In this document: positions 25,431 through 34,952 of the stretch, in pieces
Layout: each line of letters starts with the position of its first letter
Numbering within the stretch: position 1 is the stretch's first letter
Assembly (NCBI GenBank): GCA_903832775.1
Contig: CAILCX010000210.1
Span: 1 to 51,185 of the forward strand
DNA length: 51,185 nt
From: an uncultured Methylobacter sp.
GTDB lineage: Bacteria > Pseudomonadota > Gammaproteobacteria > Methylococcales > Methylomonadaceae
Reading direction: 5' to 3'
Notes under the pieces: generated by a model
What the model was told of the DNA's origin: nothing
The model's database searches: none
The model's input: the letters and a program-made list of their open reading frames with translations, nothing else
Position numbers and translations under genes: made by a program

Positions 25431-26168
25431 GTGATAACAGGGATTTGTGTTGCTTTACCGGAAGAAATCGGCACCCTAACATCAAGAAAAATTGATAAGG
25501 GCTGTTACGCTTTCACAAGCGACACTATCGTCGTCGCCTGTTCCGGGGCAGGCGCGAGCAATGCACAAACAGCATCCAGATTGCTGATTGAACAAGGTGC
25601 AAAACAACTGATTAGTTGGGGTTGCGCCGGAGCACTTAGTCAAACCTTACAACCTGGGAACTTGGTTCTGGCTGATTCACTTATCGATTCAAATGATTGT
25701 ACAGACTTAAATTTTTGCGTTTCCTCAGACTGGCACAAACACGCAGAAACCTTGCTTTCAGATTTTATCACTTTCCAAAGCGGTAAGTTACTTGAAAGCT
25801 GCACGATTGTAGAAAAAGTAGCTGACAAAAACCGCCTGCACTCTCAATCGGGAGCAGTCGCCCTAGATATGGAAAGCATTGCGATAGCTAAAGTGGCCAG
25901 AGAAAACAATTTGCCATTTTTAGCGATCAGAGTCATTGCCGACCCAGCTGACATGGATTTACCCAGGGCAATCAATCATTCGCTTGATAAGGAGGGTGAT
26001 ATAATTTTAGTCAAATTATTATTATTTATTATCCGACACCCTTCAGAATTACCGGGACTTATTATGCTGGGCTTACATTTTAATGCCGCCAAAAAAACGT
26101 TAAGATTGATCTCAAAAAAACTGGAACTTCTTTCTAAATCACCCAAGGGAGCATTCTCAATTACATGA
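25431..26168 (+). CDS. hpnG: Hopanoid-associated phosphorylase HpnG
   Basis: Nucleoside phosphorylase/hydrolase family protein of 245 residues that releases adenine from adenosylhopane made by HpnH, giving ribosylhopane. It opens with MITGICVALPEEIGTL and has the purine nucleoside phosphorylase patterns ACSGAGASNAQ, ISWGCAGAL, ALDMESIAIAKVA and FLAIRVIADPAD. It begins at a GTG two bases after the shc stop, so translation is probably coupled. Family members resemble MTA/SAH nucleosidase, but the hopanoid context supports HpnG. Confidence 0.92.
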   Translation: MITGICVALPEEIGTLTSRKIDKGCYAFTSDTIVVACSGAGASNAQTASRLLIEQGAKQLISWGCAGALSQTLQPGNLVLADSLIDSNDCTDLNFCVSSDWHKHAETLLSDFITFQSGKLLESCTIVEKVADKNRLHSQSGAVALDMESIAIAKVARENNLPFLAIRVIADPADMDLPRAINHSLDKEGDIILVKLLLFIIRHPSELPGLIMLGLHFNAAKKTLRLISKKLELLSKSPKGAFSIT

Positions 26169-26279
26169 GTCTCAGCCTTCTCAGAGGCTAGCATATTTAC
26201 CATGAGCCAGTCCAGAGCGACATGGCCTTAAGTCAAGCCCGCTTTAAGCAGCAAAAGCATTTATTTTTTGAGGTATCTA

Positions 26280-27665
26280 ATGTCATTCAGTATCGCCGAA
26301 CTTTTTTCTCAACACAGCACTGACAAATTTGATCTGCACGAACAACATTTAAACAATCAGATGGTCAGAGTTTTAAAGACCATCGGCTATGACCGTCACT
26401 ATAAAAAAGCAGTAGGTCAATATCTCTATGATCAAGAAGGCACGGAGTATTTAGATCTGCTCAGCGGCTTCGGTGTGTTTGCGATAGGCCGTAACCATCC
26501 CACTGTTATCAGCGCCTTAATTGAAACTTTAACACTGGAACTGCCCAATCTGGTACAAATGGATGTGTCCTTGCTCAGCGGTTTGCTTGCGCAGGAAATC
26601 CTGAAAACCACACCGGACAATCTAAACAAGATGTTCTTTTGCAATTCAGGAACTGAATCGGTAGAAGCTGCAATTAAATTTGCCCGTTATACGACCAAAC
26701 GCGAAAAAATCGTATTTTGTGAGCATGGTTATCACGGTTTAACCATGGGAGCACTTTCATTAATTGGCGAGGATATTTTTAGAGAAGGTTTTGGTCCTTT
26801 ATTGCCAGGCTGTATTTCAGTGCCGTTCAATGACCTCGTCGCACTTGAAAAAACCTTAAGCAATAATGATGTTGCAGCGTTTATCGTAGAACCCATTCAA
26901 GGCAAAGGCGTTAATTTACCTGATGATAATTATCTGCCCGAAGTTGAACGTTTATGCAAAAAATATGGCACTTTATTTGTTGCCGACGAAGTTCAAACAG
27001 GTATAGGCCGTACCGGAAAATTCTGGGCGATCGAGCACTGGAATGTCAAACCTGACATGATTTGCATGGCAAAAGCACTTTCTGGCGGCTTCGTTCCTGT
27101 TGGCGGTGTCGCAATGACTCAAAAAATCATGGATACCGTTTATAACCGTATGGATCGCGCTGTCGTTCATGGCTCTACGTTCTCCAAAAATAATATGGCC
27201 ATGGCAGCCGGACTGGCTACACTTCGGGTAATGGAAGATGAAAAGCTGGTAGACAACAGCCTGAAAGTCGGTACTGATATTATCAACAGCCTTAATGCCA
27301 TGTCGACAAAATATGAATTTCTGAAAGAAGCGCGCGGCAAAGGCATGATGATCGCTATCGAATTTCAATCCCCGAAAAGTCTAAAATTAAAAGCGGCCTG
27401 GGCAATGCTGGAAGCCGCAAATAAAGGCTTGTTCTGCCAAATGGTGACCATTCCATTATTTAAAGAACACCACATACTGACACAAGTTGCAGGACACGGC
27501 ATGAATGTAGTCAAATTGTTGCCTCCTTTAAACTTAACGCAAAAAGACCGCGACACGATTGTCAGCTCTTTTGATAAAGCGATAGCCGATACCCATCAAA
27601 TTCCTGGTTCAATATGGGACCTAGGGAAAAACCTCGCTGGACATGCCCTAAAAGGCAAGAAATAG
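26280..27665 (+). CDS. hpnO: Class III aminotransferase HpnO (aminobacteriohopanepolyol synthesis)
   Basis: PLP-dependent transaminase that is needed for aminobacteriohopanetriol formation in hopanoid producers. The 461 residues show FFCNSGTESVEAAIKFAR, VADEVQTGIGRTGKFWA and the PLP lysine in MAKALSGGF (Lys265), followed by HGSTFSKNNMAMAAGL. The ATG at 26280 is chosen because GAGG lies 6 bases upstream; the frame could extend to a TTG at 26268. Other class III enzymes such as acetylornithine aminotransferase look alike; the neighbours decide the call. About 110 bases with a small inverted repeat separate it from hpnG. Confidence 0.9.
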   Translation: MSFSIAELFSQHSTDKFDLHEQHLNNQMVRVLKTIGYDRHYKKAVGQYLYDQEGTEYLDLLSGFGVFAIGRNHPTVISALIETLTLELPNLVQMDVSLLSGLLAQEILKTTPDNLNKMFFCNSGTESVEAAIKFARYTTKREKIVFCEHGYHGLTMGALSLIGEDIFREGFGPLLPGCISVPFNDLVALEKTLSNNDVAAFIVEPIQGKGVNLPDDNYLPEVERLCKKYGTLFVADEVQTGIGRTGKFWAIEHWNVKPDMICMAKALSGGFVPVGGVAMTQKIMDTVYNRMDRAVVHGSTFSKNNMAMAAGLATLRVMEDEKLVDNSLKVGTDIINSLNAMSTKYEFLKEARGKGMMIAIEFQSPKSLKLKAAWAMLEAANKGLFCQMVTIPLFKEHHILTQVAGHGMNVVKLLPPLNLTQKDRDTIVSSFDKAIADTHQIPGSIWDLGKNLAGHALKGKK

Positions 27666-27680
27666 TTATACGAGAAAATA

Positions 27681-28037
27681 ATGAAAAAAACACTAAAGTT
27701 CATTTTACTATTATTGGTTTTTATTTATGCGCACGAGTCACAGGCTCATGCCGTTATAACTGATTATTCATTAAAAATAACACCTATCCATGTCAATACA
27801 CCTGCAAAGGTCGAATTATCTTTTAATTCGCAGATAGAGTTGGGCTTATCGCAAATCTTTCTGGTAAGCAAAGGTGATGCTCATAAAATACTTGACGCCA
27901 CAATTGGTCCTAAACAAGGCCAGGTCATTGTCTCTATTCCAGCCTTGGAAGCCGGTGATTATGCGCTAAGATTCAAAGTCTTCGCTGCTGATGGTCATTT
28001 GACTGAAGACGTTATTCATTTTTCCGTTTCTCAATAG
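27681..28037 (+). CDS. copC: CopC-like periplasmic copper-binding protein
   Basis: 118 residues. A signal peptide is expected to be cut after QA22, leaving His23 as the mature N terminus. The C-terminal motif FAADGHLTED supplies Asp104 and His106. His1 with a D-x-H pair is the Cu(II) site of CopC proteins. No Met-rich Cu(I) loop is present, so it belongs to the single-site Cu(II) type. It lies 15 bases after hpnO and 7 bases before copD, within the hopanoid unit. A methanotroph has a large copper need for particulate methane monooxygenase, so a role in copper supply is plausible but not shown here. Confidence 0.88.
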   Translation: MKKTLKFILLLLVFIYAHESQAHAVITDYSLKITPIHVNTPAKVELSFNSQIELGLSQIFLVSKGDAHKILDATIGPKQGQVIVSIPALEAGDYALRFKVFAADGHLTEDVIHFSVSQ

Positions 28038-28044
28038 GATAAGC

Positions 28045-29682
28045 ATGGCTGGTATAGCTGATTTTCTTGATTCTCTCATTGGCGGGTTTGATCTGATTTG
28101 TTATTGTTTGGCAATCGGCGGCCTGTTTTGGGGACTATTTGTATTACGCCCGTGGCATCAAAGTAATCAATATCCATCCGTATTACTGCAAAAAACCATC
28201 ACTCTTTTATATAAAGGCGGTTTTTGGCTGGCTGCCGCACAAGCTTTCAAGATTGTTCTTAAAATCTGGCTAATGACCGCAGTCCTTGAGCGCTGGCCAT
28301 TTCCGGAATTCGCCGGCACCACGCAGTTCATTGGCGGCATCATCAGAACCCTGTTGACCTTGATACTGGCCACCTACTGCTATCGTTACCTAAGCAAAAA
28401 TCCTTATTCCAGACAGCACTGGATAAACGCAGGCATTGTTGCCTTGCCCATGATTTTTTCTGGTGCCTGGCTGGTTCATGGCGCTGGACGTTTCGATAAT
28501 AAATACCTGTTAATGTCGCTTACGGTTGTTCATCAACTTGCAGCTGCGGCATGGATTGGCGGTATATTCCAACTGGTTAATCTGTGGTTGTTGCGCGGTA
28601 AACAAGAAGTTCCAGCAGAATTGTGGCCTATTTTACTCAAACGGTTTTCCTCATTCGGAATAGCCTCAGTCGCCATGATTCTGATTTCAGGCTTGCCGAT
28701 TGCATTACAGTATATTGATACCTGGAACGGCCTGATTGGTTCAGGTTACGGTAATTTGTTAATGGTAAAAATTACATTGTTAGCAATTGCACTTGGCTTT
28801 GCCTGGCTAAACAGGAGTGCTGTGAAGGAATATGGCTTTTCTGGCAATGCTCATGCATTAACTAACCGCGTCCCATATTATATTGAAGCCGAGACCTTCG
28901 TCCTTATTACCTTATTATTTACCGCTGCCAGCCTGGCATCACAACCCCCTGCAATTGATATTGCCAGCCTGACCGCAAGCTGGCAAGAAGTTATAGGGAC
29001 TTTTACCCCACAAATCCCAAGCATGAATTCGCCTACGCATTCAGATTTGATTGCCGGTGAAGCCGGACGCGTTGCGATTGTCGGACAGATACCCTCCATG
29101 GCGGCAACCGAATGGTCAAACTACAACCACAATACCGCAGGAATATTCCTGACAGTCATGAGCTTTTTTGCGATGCTGTCCTATGTCAGGTACCCTGGTT
29201 TTAATAACTTTAAATACTGGCCTCTGGGCTTTGTTGGTCTGGGTATTTTTCTGTTTTTCCGTAGCGATGCAGAAACCTGGCCTCTCGGACCTTTGGGATT
29301 TTGGGACAGCACCTTTAATAATGGCGAAGTGCTACAACATAGAATTGCAACTTTATTAGTATTTGTTCTAGGTATTTTTGAACTTTGCGCCAGAATAACC
29401 AAAAATCCGCACAGTAAATTGCCTTATGTTTTTCCGTTACTGGCAGCTTTTGGCGGTTTAATGCTATTGACCCATTCGCATGTTGGCTTCCAGGCCAAAA
29501 GCGCTTTCCTTATCCAGGTTGGTCACACTACAATGGGGATATTTTCCCTTATTCTGGCTTGTGGACGTTGGCTGGAATTAAAATTGGACAGACCGGGCAA
29601 AGAAATAGCCGGTTTTATTTCTGTTGCCGCCCTGTTTCAGATTGGCATCATCCTGATGTTCTATCGCGAACCACTTTATTAA
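28045..29682 (+). CDS. copD: CopD-like copper transport membrane protein (extended)
   Basis: 545-residue polytopic membrane protein. The N-terminal half (about 1-310) matches the CopD/YcnJ membrane domain, with [17 protein letters not shown] and a later [18 protein letters not shown]. Histidines in the membrane region (VHGAGRF, VVHQL) may bind copper. Residues about 310-365 form a hydrophilic loop, and about 365-545 add further membrane helices with [11 protein letters not shown] and GHTTMGIF. Typical CopD proteins are about 300 residues, so the second half is an extension. Its stop is one base before the dxs start. Confidence 0.85.
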   Translation: MAGIADFLDSLIGGFDLICYCLAIGGLFWGLFVLRPWHQSNQYPSVLLQKTITLLYKGGFWLAAAQAFKIVLKIWLMTAVLERWPFPEFAGTTQFIGGIIRTLLTLILATYCYRYLSKNPYSRQHWINAGIVALPMIFSGAWLVHGAGRFDNKYLLMSLTVVHQLAAAAWIGGIFQLVNLWLLRGKQEVPAELWPILLKRFSSFGIASVAMILISGLPIALQYIDTWNGLIGSGYGNLLMVKITLLAIALGFAWLNRSAVKEYGFSGNAHALTNRVPYYIEAETFVLITLLFTAASLASQPPAIDIASLTASWQEVIGTFTPQIPSMNSPTHSDLIAGEAGRVAIVGQIPSMAATEWSNYNHNTAGIFLTVMSFFAMLSYVRYPGFNNFKYWPLGFVGLGIFLFFRSDAETWPLGPLGFWDSTFNNGEVLQHRIATLLVFVLGIFELCARITKNPHSKLPYVFPLLAAFGGLMLLTHSHVGFQAKSAFLIQVGHTTMGIFSLILACGRWLELKLDRPGKEIAGFISVAALFQIGIILMFYREPLY

Positions 29683-29683
29683 T

Positions 29684-31546
29684 ATGAATACAATACATAA
29701 TTATCCACTGCTAAAAGACATAAACACGCCAGCCGATGTTCGCAAATTATCAAAGAACCTTCTTAAACCGTTGGCAAAAGAATTACGCGAATTCTTAACC
29801 CATACCGTCAGTATTTCCGGTGGCCATTTTTCGGCCGGCCTAGGTACAGTTGAATTAACCGTCGCACTGCATTACGTCTTTAATACACCTTCTGACCAGT
29901 TGGTTTGGGATGTGGGTCACCAGGCTTATCCGCACAAAATTCTTACCGGACGTAAAGACCGGATGACCACCATTCGCACCAAGGATGGGGTTTCGGCTTT
30001 TCCAAGCCGGGCAGAAAGTGAATACGATGCTTTTGGCGTTGGCCACTCCAGCACCTCAATCAGTGCAGCTTTAGGCATGGCCATTGCTTCAGAACTGAAA
30101 GGCGAGAAGAAAAAAATGGTTGCCATCATTGGCGACGGCAGCATCACAGGCGGCATGGCCTTTGAAGCGATGAACCATGCGGGCGCACTGGATGCCGACT
30201 TACTGGTCATTTTAAATGACAATGATATGTCTATCTCGCCGCCTGTTGGCGCAATGAACAACTACCTGACCAAAATTTTATCGAGTCAGTTTTATTCTTC
30301 AATGCGCGAAAACAGCAAAAAAGCCTTAAGCAGCATGCCCAGCGTTTGGGAGCTTGCAAGGCGTACAGAAGAACACATGAAAGGCATGATTGTACCCGGT
30401 ACCCTGTTTGAAGAATTAGGCTTTAACTATATAGGGCCGATAGACGGACATGACGTTGACATGCTGGTTTCCACACTGGAAAACCTGAAGAACATTTCCG
30501 GCCCGCGTTTCTTGCATATCGTCACTAAAAAAGGCAAAGGCTACGCCCCTGCCGAAAAAGATCCTTTGGCCTATCACGGCGTACCGGCCTTTGATCCATC
30601 CAAAGATTCTCTACCCAAATCAGCGCCCTCCCCTCACCCAACTTACACAGAAGTATTTGGTAACTGGCTGTGCGACATGGCGGCTCAAGATGAACGTCTA
30701 CTGGGCATTACACCTGCCATGCGTGAAGGTTCCGGCCTGGTAAAGTTCTCCGAACAATTTCCAAAACGTTATTTTGATGTCGCAATCGCGGAACAACATG
30801 CGGTAACACTCGCCGCAGGTCAAGCGTGCCAAGGTGCCAAGCCAGTAGTAGCAATTTATTCGACGTTTTTACAACGCGCTTATGATCAGATGATTCACGA
30901 TGTCGCCATCCAGAACCTGGATGTACTGTTCGCCCTGGATCGCGCCGGCTTGGTAGGTCCTGATGGTCCAACTCACGCCGGTAGCTTTGATTATAGTTAC
31001 ATGCGCTGCATTCCTAACATGTTGGTAATGGCGCCTGCCGATGAAAATGAATGTCGCCAAATGCTTTATACCGGATTTATGCATCAAGGCCCAGCTTCGG
31101 TTCGTTATCCTCGTGGTAAAGGTCCCGGGGTTACAGTGGACAAAACGATGACTGCCTTGCCTTTGGGTAAAGCCGAGATTCGTCACCAGGGCAGTCGTAT
31201 TGCGATACTTGCCTGGGGCAGCATGGTAACTCCGGCATTGGAAGCTGGAAAACAATTAGGCGCTACCGTAGTCAACATGCGATTTATCAAGCCTATCGAT
31301 GCTGACCTGATTCTAGAAATGGCAAAATCCCACGAAGTACTGATTACAGTCGAAGAAAATGTAATCGCGGGTGGAGCAGGAAGTGCAGTTAATGAGTTCC
31401 TGCAAGCTCAACGCATCTTGATGCCCGTTTTGAATATCGGTCTACCTGACAGCTTTGTCGAACAAGGAACACGCGAAGAGTTACTTTCCTTGTGTGGTCT
31501 GGACATTCAGGGAATTTTAACAAGCATTGAATCTTTTTGCGCTTAA
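29684..31546 (+). CDS. dxs: 1-deoxy-D-xylulose-5-phosphate synthase
   Basis: First enzyme of the MEP pathway, a thiamine-diphosphate transketolase-like enzyme joining pyruvate and glyceraldehyde 3-phosphate. 620 residues, the usual length. Markers are HISGGHF-like [29 protein letters not shown], the thiamine motif [18 protein letters not shown] ending in NDNDMSISP, and [15 protein letters not shown]. It starts one base after copD and is the last gene of the rightward hopanoid unit, followed by a terminator hairpin. In E. coli dxs follows xseB-ispA; here it has moved to the hopanoid genes. Confidence 0.97.
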   Translation: MNTIHNYPLLKDINTPADVRKLSKNLLKPLAKELREFLTHTVSISGGHFSAGLGTVELTVALHYVFNTPSDQLVWDVGHQAYPHKILTGRKDRMTTIRTKDGVSAFPSRAESEYDAFGVGHSSTSISAALGMAIASELKGEKKKMVAIIGDGSITGGMAFEAMNHAGALDADLLVILNDNDMSISPPVGAMNNYLTKILSSQFYSSMRENSKKALSSMPSVWELARRTEEHMKGMIVPGTLFEELGFNYIGPIDGHDVDMLVSTLENLKNISGPRFLHIVTKKGKGYAPAEKDPLAYHGVPAFDPSKDSLPKSAPSPHPTYTEVFGNWLCDMAAQDERLLGITPAMREGSGLVKFSEQFPKRYFDVAIAEQHAVTLAAGQACQGAKPVVAIYSTFLQRAYDQMIHDVAIQNLDVLFALDRAGLVGPDGPTHAGSFDYSYMRCIPNMLVMAPADENECRQMLYTGFMHQGPASVRYPRGKGPGVTVDKTMTALPLGKAEIRHQGSRIAILAWGSMVTPALEAGKQLGATVVNMRFIKPIDADLILEMAKSHEVLITVEENVIAGGAGSAVNEFLQAQRILMPVLNIGLPDSFVEQGTREELLSLCGLDIQGILTSIESFCA

Positions 31547-31598
31547 TACCCGCTCCCCTAAAACGCCACAGCGCGTTCTAACGAACTAAGCGCTTTTA

Positions 31599-31638
31599 AA
31601 AAAACATTGACCAACTCCAAAGGCGGCCAATGTTTTTT
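31599..31638 (+). terminator. Intrinsic terminator after dxs
   Basis: AAAAAACATTG (31599-31609) pairs with CAATGTTTTTT (31628-31638) with an 18-base G/C-containing loop, and a T-rich run ends the right arm. It closes the hopanoid-copper-dxs unit. Confidence 0.75.
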
Positions 31639-31696
31639 ATATTTTAACTTTTATAACCACGCTCTATATTGATCATAGAATATTGTTAAGCTTTGC

Positions 31697-32335
31697 TCAT
31701 AATCCAAAAACCACTATGGGGTCATTAGGCTTCCAAACTTGGTATTTATTTATAATCCCTTCAAATAAATTTGAGTTAAAAAAATCATCAAGCCACTGTT
31801 TAATTCGAGGATAAGGGGAGTACGCAAAAACCAAGCCGAATCAACTGCGGCAAACTGGCGTATAAATGGAATAATGGCTGCATCCATCAACGAAAAACAA
31901 TCACCACACAAAAATTGGCTTGATGCTAAGCGTTCTTAAGCGTGAGCAAAAATTGCTCAGCTTGCTGCCTATAATCAAGTTTGGAATATTCAGGATAACA
32001 ATCGGCATATTTATAGCGATCTAAATAATATTTGAAGTCCTCGTCATTCTGTCTAATAATCTGCTCGGCATTTTGTAACGAAGAACTTTTTAGCCATTGC
32101 CCGGGATCATTCTGGCGCAGCGCCCAAAACATAATATCAAGACTTTGCTCAAGAACCTCACCCTTCTCAAACTGCAATACTGGCACTGTAGATTTGGGAG
32201 AAACAGATAGCAGCGCTGCAGGTTTATCCCGCAACCACAGCAATAACAGCTATTGAAATCGCCAGGCGTGCTCTTTATTGCATAAGGACAGCGACGAAAA
32301 CTATACAAAACAGGACGCACAGGTTCTTTGATCAA
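31697..32335 (-). pseudogene. Frameshifted glutathione S-transferase family gene
   Basis: Pieces of one GST-like protein lie in order in changing frames on the minus strand. The start is IKEPVRPVLYSFRRCPYAI (to about 32280), then ARLAISIAVIAVV in a second frame, then RDKPAALLSVSPKSTVPVLQ to LLTLKN (32243 down to about 31935). After a stop come ASSQFLCGDCFSLMDAAIIP and FIRQFAAVDSAWF, and after a last shift PYPRIKQWLDDFF to a stop at 31697. I count an extra base near 32280, a shift with some loss near 32240, a shift near 31935 and another near 31845. The intact family has CPYA-R at the N terminus and a C-terminal helical domain ending like this one. The gene cannot give a full product. It looks like decay rather than sequencing error because there are several lesions. 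Confidence 0.85.
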
Positions 32336-32403
32336 TTCAATTATTTACAAACAGCTTAACCACAGATCAGATTTTCTGCCAATGTTTACCGATAAGAATA
32401 CGA

Positions 32404-33189
32404 TTAAACTTCTTTATATTTGATTATATTATCAGTAGCTTTATTAAAGATCGTGCCTAAAACATTAATATCCTTTAGCATCAAAGCAGCCTGTTTAAGA
32501 TCATCAACTTTAGTATGTCCTTCTTCAACAACCAATAAAACGCAATCCACATAAGGTGAAAAACCCAATGTATCCGCCTGTGATAGTAAAGGTGGCATGT
32601 CGAAAATAATAATTCTTGAGGGATACCGATTCTTTAATTCCGACACTAATCTAATCATTTTTGGGGAACGCAACATTTCTGTCGAGTTAAACATCTCTTT
32701 GCCAGCAGGCAAGATGACGAGCCTTTCCATATCAGGATTAATTAATAACTCATTGATTGGCTTGTCATTTAATAAGTAATCACTAAGCCCGGTTTCTGTC
32801 TTTATCCCAAATAATCTACAAATACTGGGATTCTGGAAATTGGCATCAATCAACAAAACACTTCTATCCAATTCCATCGCTATGCTAATTGCAAGATTAG
32901 CAGCCGTGAGACTATTTCCTGTACCGTTGGTTGGACTGGATATCGCCAAAGTATTCCAATTCATGGCATCCATAGACTGTAAACAACGGGTACGCAACAT
33001 TTTAAAAGATTCTAGCCACTTACCGGGTTTAAATCCGGTTAAGATTCTATTTCTCTGCAAATCTTGTATTTGAGTAGGTTGGATTCGTGTCTGTGTATAA
33101 GAAAAATGCGCACTATCTGCTGGTAATATCGCAGACTTAGACCTTGATTCGTTGTTTGTTTCCATCTTAGATTCCATTTGGCTCATCAT
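32404..33189 (-). CDS. CpsD/CapB-type EPS tyrosine kinase, with degenerate ATP site
   Basis: 261 residues, homologous to the cytoplasmic P-loop tyrosine autokinases that regulate polysaccharide chain length with Wzz-type partners. The P-loop reads SPTNGTGNSLTA (85-96), with Asn92 where the catalytic Lys of GKS/T should be. The Walker A' region is LLIDANFQNP, with Asn117 where the usual motif has the second Asp. Walker B IIIFDMPP keeps Asp197. The C terminus (KATDNIIKYKEV) has only one tyrosine rather than the usual cluster. The protein is therefore likely to bind but not phosphorylate, or to work as a pseudokinase partner. It is the last gene of the EPS operon, 19 bases after the Wzz-like gene. 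Starts at ATG 33189 or 33186. Confidence 0.88.
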   Translation of the reverse strand: MMSQMESKMETNNESRSKSAILPADSAHFSYTQTRIQPTQIQDLQRNRILTGFKPGKWLESFKMLRTRCLQSMDAMNWNTLAISSPTNGTGNSLTAANLAISIAMELDRSVLLIDANFQNPSICRLFGIKTETGLSDYLLNDKPINELLINPDMERLVILPAGKEMFNSTEMLRSPKMIRLVSELKNRYPSRIIIFDMPPLLSQADTLGFSPYVDCVLLVVEEGHTKVDDLKQAALMLKDINVLGTIFNKATDNIIKYKEV

Positions 33190-33208
33190 TTATCGTATTT
33201 AGATTAAT

Positions 33209-34951
33209 TTAGATATTGCTGATAACACGTAACAATCTGTACCAAAAAATATCCAGCGGCATCACAAGAAAGTGTAAAACGACAACTGAAACGGCAAAAA
33301 TTATCAATGTGCCAATGATAAAAATATTTCGTTTTTTTGATAGGCTTTCACTTTCTTCTTTGCTTTCAAGATAAGGAATGCTTATTAAGGGACCAACACC
33401 TAAAATAGCTGCAATGGTTTTTTCGTTATTGATTGTTGAACCCAACATCTCAACCAAAAACACACTACCAAAGCCGCTGGCAAGCGCAAAAACCAAGCCG
33501 AGGAACAGAATCGCAATTCGATTGGGGCTGATAGGTTCAAGTGGCTCTTGCGGTGGATCAATCAGTGTAAAGCGCTCGCCCTTACGTTCAACTTCGAGTT
33601 GCTGTGAAATTTGAGCTTCCATTTCCCTTGCGCTCACTTCACGATAGCGAAGATTCGAGTTATCAAGTTCCTGGACAAGATCGGTATATTCTTTTTCAAC
33701 CAAAGGTGCCTGACGCAAACTCTTACGAAGATCTTCTGTTTTTTTAGTCAGTTGCTCACGAGTAAAGCCCAAAGATTTTGATTCAGAATGAATCGATTCC
33801 AATTGCGCTTTTAAGGTGATGTAGGCAGGATTATCAGGTTGAACTGAAGTTTTAGTTGCATTGTCATCTTTGGCCGTCAACATGGCTTGTTGCAAGGTAG
33901 TAATTTGCCTTTGCAACTTGACTACATCAGGGTGCTTGTCAGAATATTGTTTTAAAAGCGATGCCAACTCGGCTTTTTTATTGGTCAATTCGGCATTCAG
34001 TTTATTAATATCAACATTGGTGCCAATTTGTTTTTTTAACGAATCTATTTCACGTTTTGACTTGATAACATCGGGATGACTGGCAGAATAACTTGCTTGT
34101 AAAGAAGGATATTCGGACTCTAAAACCTTGAGCCGGTCTTTCATATCAAAAACCCGGTTACCGGTAGCATTAGTCGCCAGCGCATTGGGATCAATTTGAG
34201 CCAACTCACCTTCGAGATAAAACTCGCGTTCGTGCAAGGATCGCTCCTGGCTATCAAGGCTTAATAACTGAGCGTTTAAACTGGTCAGTTCCTGCTGGTT
34301 AAGCTGACTTATCTGTGGCAACTGGTTAAGATTTTTTTCTTTAAAAGTAGCCAATTCAGTTTGAATTTGCTGTATTTTATCTTTTAAACGGCGCGATTCT
34401 TCACTTAAAAAAAGCGTCGCATTTTCAGCTGACTCGGTACGCGATTTAATATTTTCCTTAAGAAATAGCGAAGTTAACTCGTTGGCCACTTTTTGTGAAA
34501 TAGCCGGATTGTTATCCTCAAAAGTGAGCGTAAACGCGATAGTTGCTTTGGTTCCTGAACCCGATTTACCGGCCACATCAGCACTGATGGTTTCAACCTT
34601 AATGCTTTTACGCATTTCGGCCAGGACTTTCTCTTCAGATTTTGATTTCAGCTCTTTAGGATATAAATCATATTTCTTAATGATTTCGACAAGATTGGGT
34701 CGTGTCATGATGCGCTGACTGATCACCTGAATACGCTGGTCTGCAAAAGAGGTAACTGTCGAACGAACCAAATCTGAAGGAATTTCCTGCTCTTCAATCA
34801 AAATAGTAGCCATCGAACGATAGACCGAAGGCAGAACTACCGATAACACAATACTCAATATTGAAATCACGACAAACGGGATCACTAAAAACTTGCTGCG
34901 TCGTTTGATTATTTTTAAATAATCTTTAATTTCGATCGCTTGATTTTCCAC
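33209..34951 (-). CDS. Wzz/GumC-type polysaccharide co-polymerase
   Basis: 580 residues. A Wzz domain begins near residue 3 with IEIKDYLKIIKRRSKFLVIP, with a membrane helix at about 21-40. A long periplasmic coiled coil runs from about 175 to 460, followed by a proline-rich LIDPPQEPLEPISPNR segment, a second helix (about 483-505) and a third near the C terminus (about 546-566). Residues 281-308 and 329-356 are an internal repeat (YSxxHPDVxKxxRxIxxLxxQ in both). The protein sets polysaccharide chain length and helps export it across the periplasm. The third helix after a cytoplasmic loop is unusual. The kinase gene follows and the beta-barrel gene is 1 base upstream. Confidence 0.9.
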   Translation of the reverse strand: MENQAIEIKDYLKIIKRRSKFLVIPFVVISILSIVLSVVLPSVYRSMATILIEEQEIPSDLVRSTVTSFADQRIQVISQRIMTRPNLVEIIKKYDLYPKELKSKSEEKVLAEMRKSIKVETISADVAGKSGSGTKATIAFTLTFEDNNPAISQKVANELTSLFLKENIKSRTESAENATLFLSEESRRLKDKIQQIQTELATFKEKNLNQLPQISQLNQQELTSLNAQLLSLDSQERSLHEREFYLEGELAQIDPNALATNATGNRVFDMKDRLKVLESEYPSLQASYSASHPDVIKSKREIDSLKKQIGTNVDINKLNAELTNKKAELASLLKQYSDKHPDVVKLQRQITTLQQAMLTAKDDNATKTSVQPDNPAYITLKAQLESIHSESKSLGFTREQLTKKTEDLRKSLRQAPLVEKEYTDLVQELDNSNLRYREVSAREMEAQISQQLEVERKGERFTLIDPPQEPLEPISPNRIAILFLGLVFALASGFGSVFLVEMLGSTINNEKTIAAILGVGPLISIPYLESKEESESLSKKRNIFIIGTLIIFAVSVVVLHFLVMPLDIFWYRLLRVISNI

Positions 34952-34952
34952 G

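Noticed and set aside
26174-26189. Short inverted repeat AGCCT/AGGCT between hpnG and hpnO
   Set aside because: A 5-bp stem without a T-run is too weak to call a terminator.
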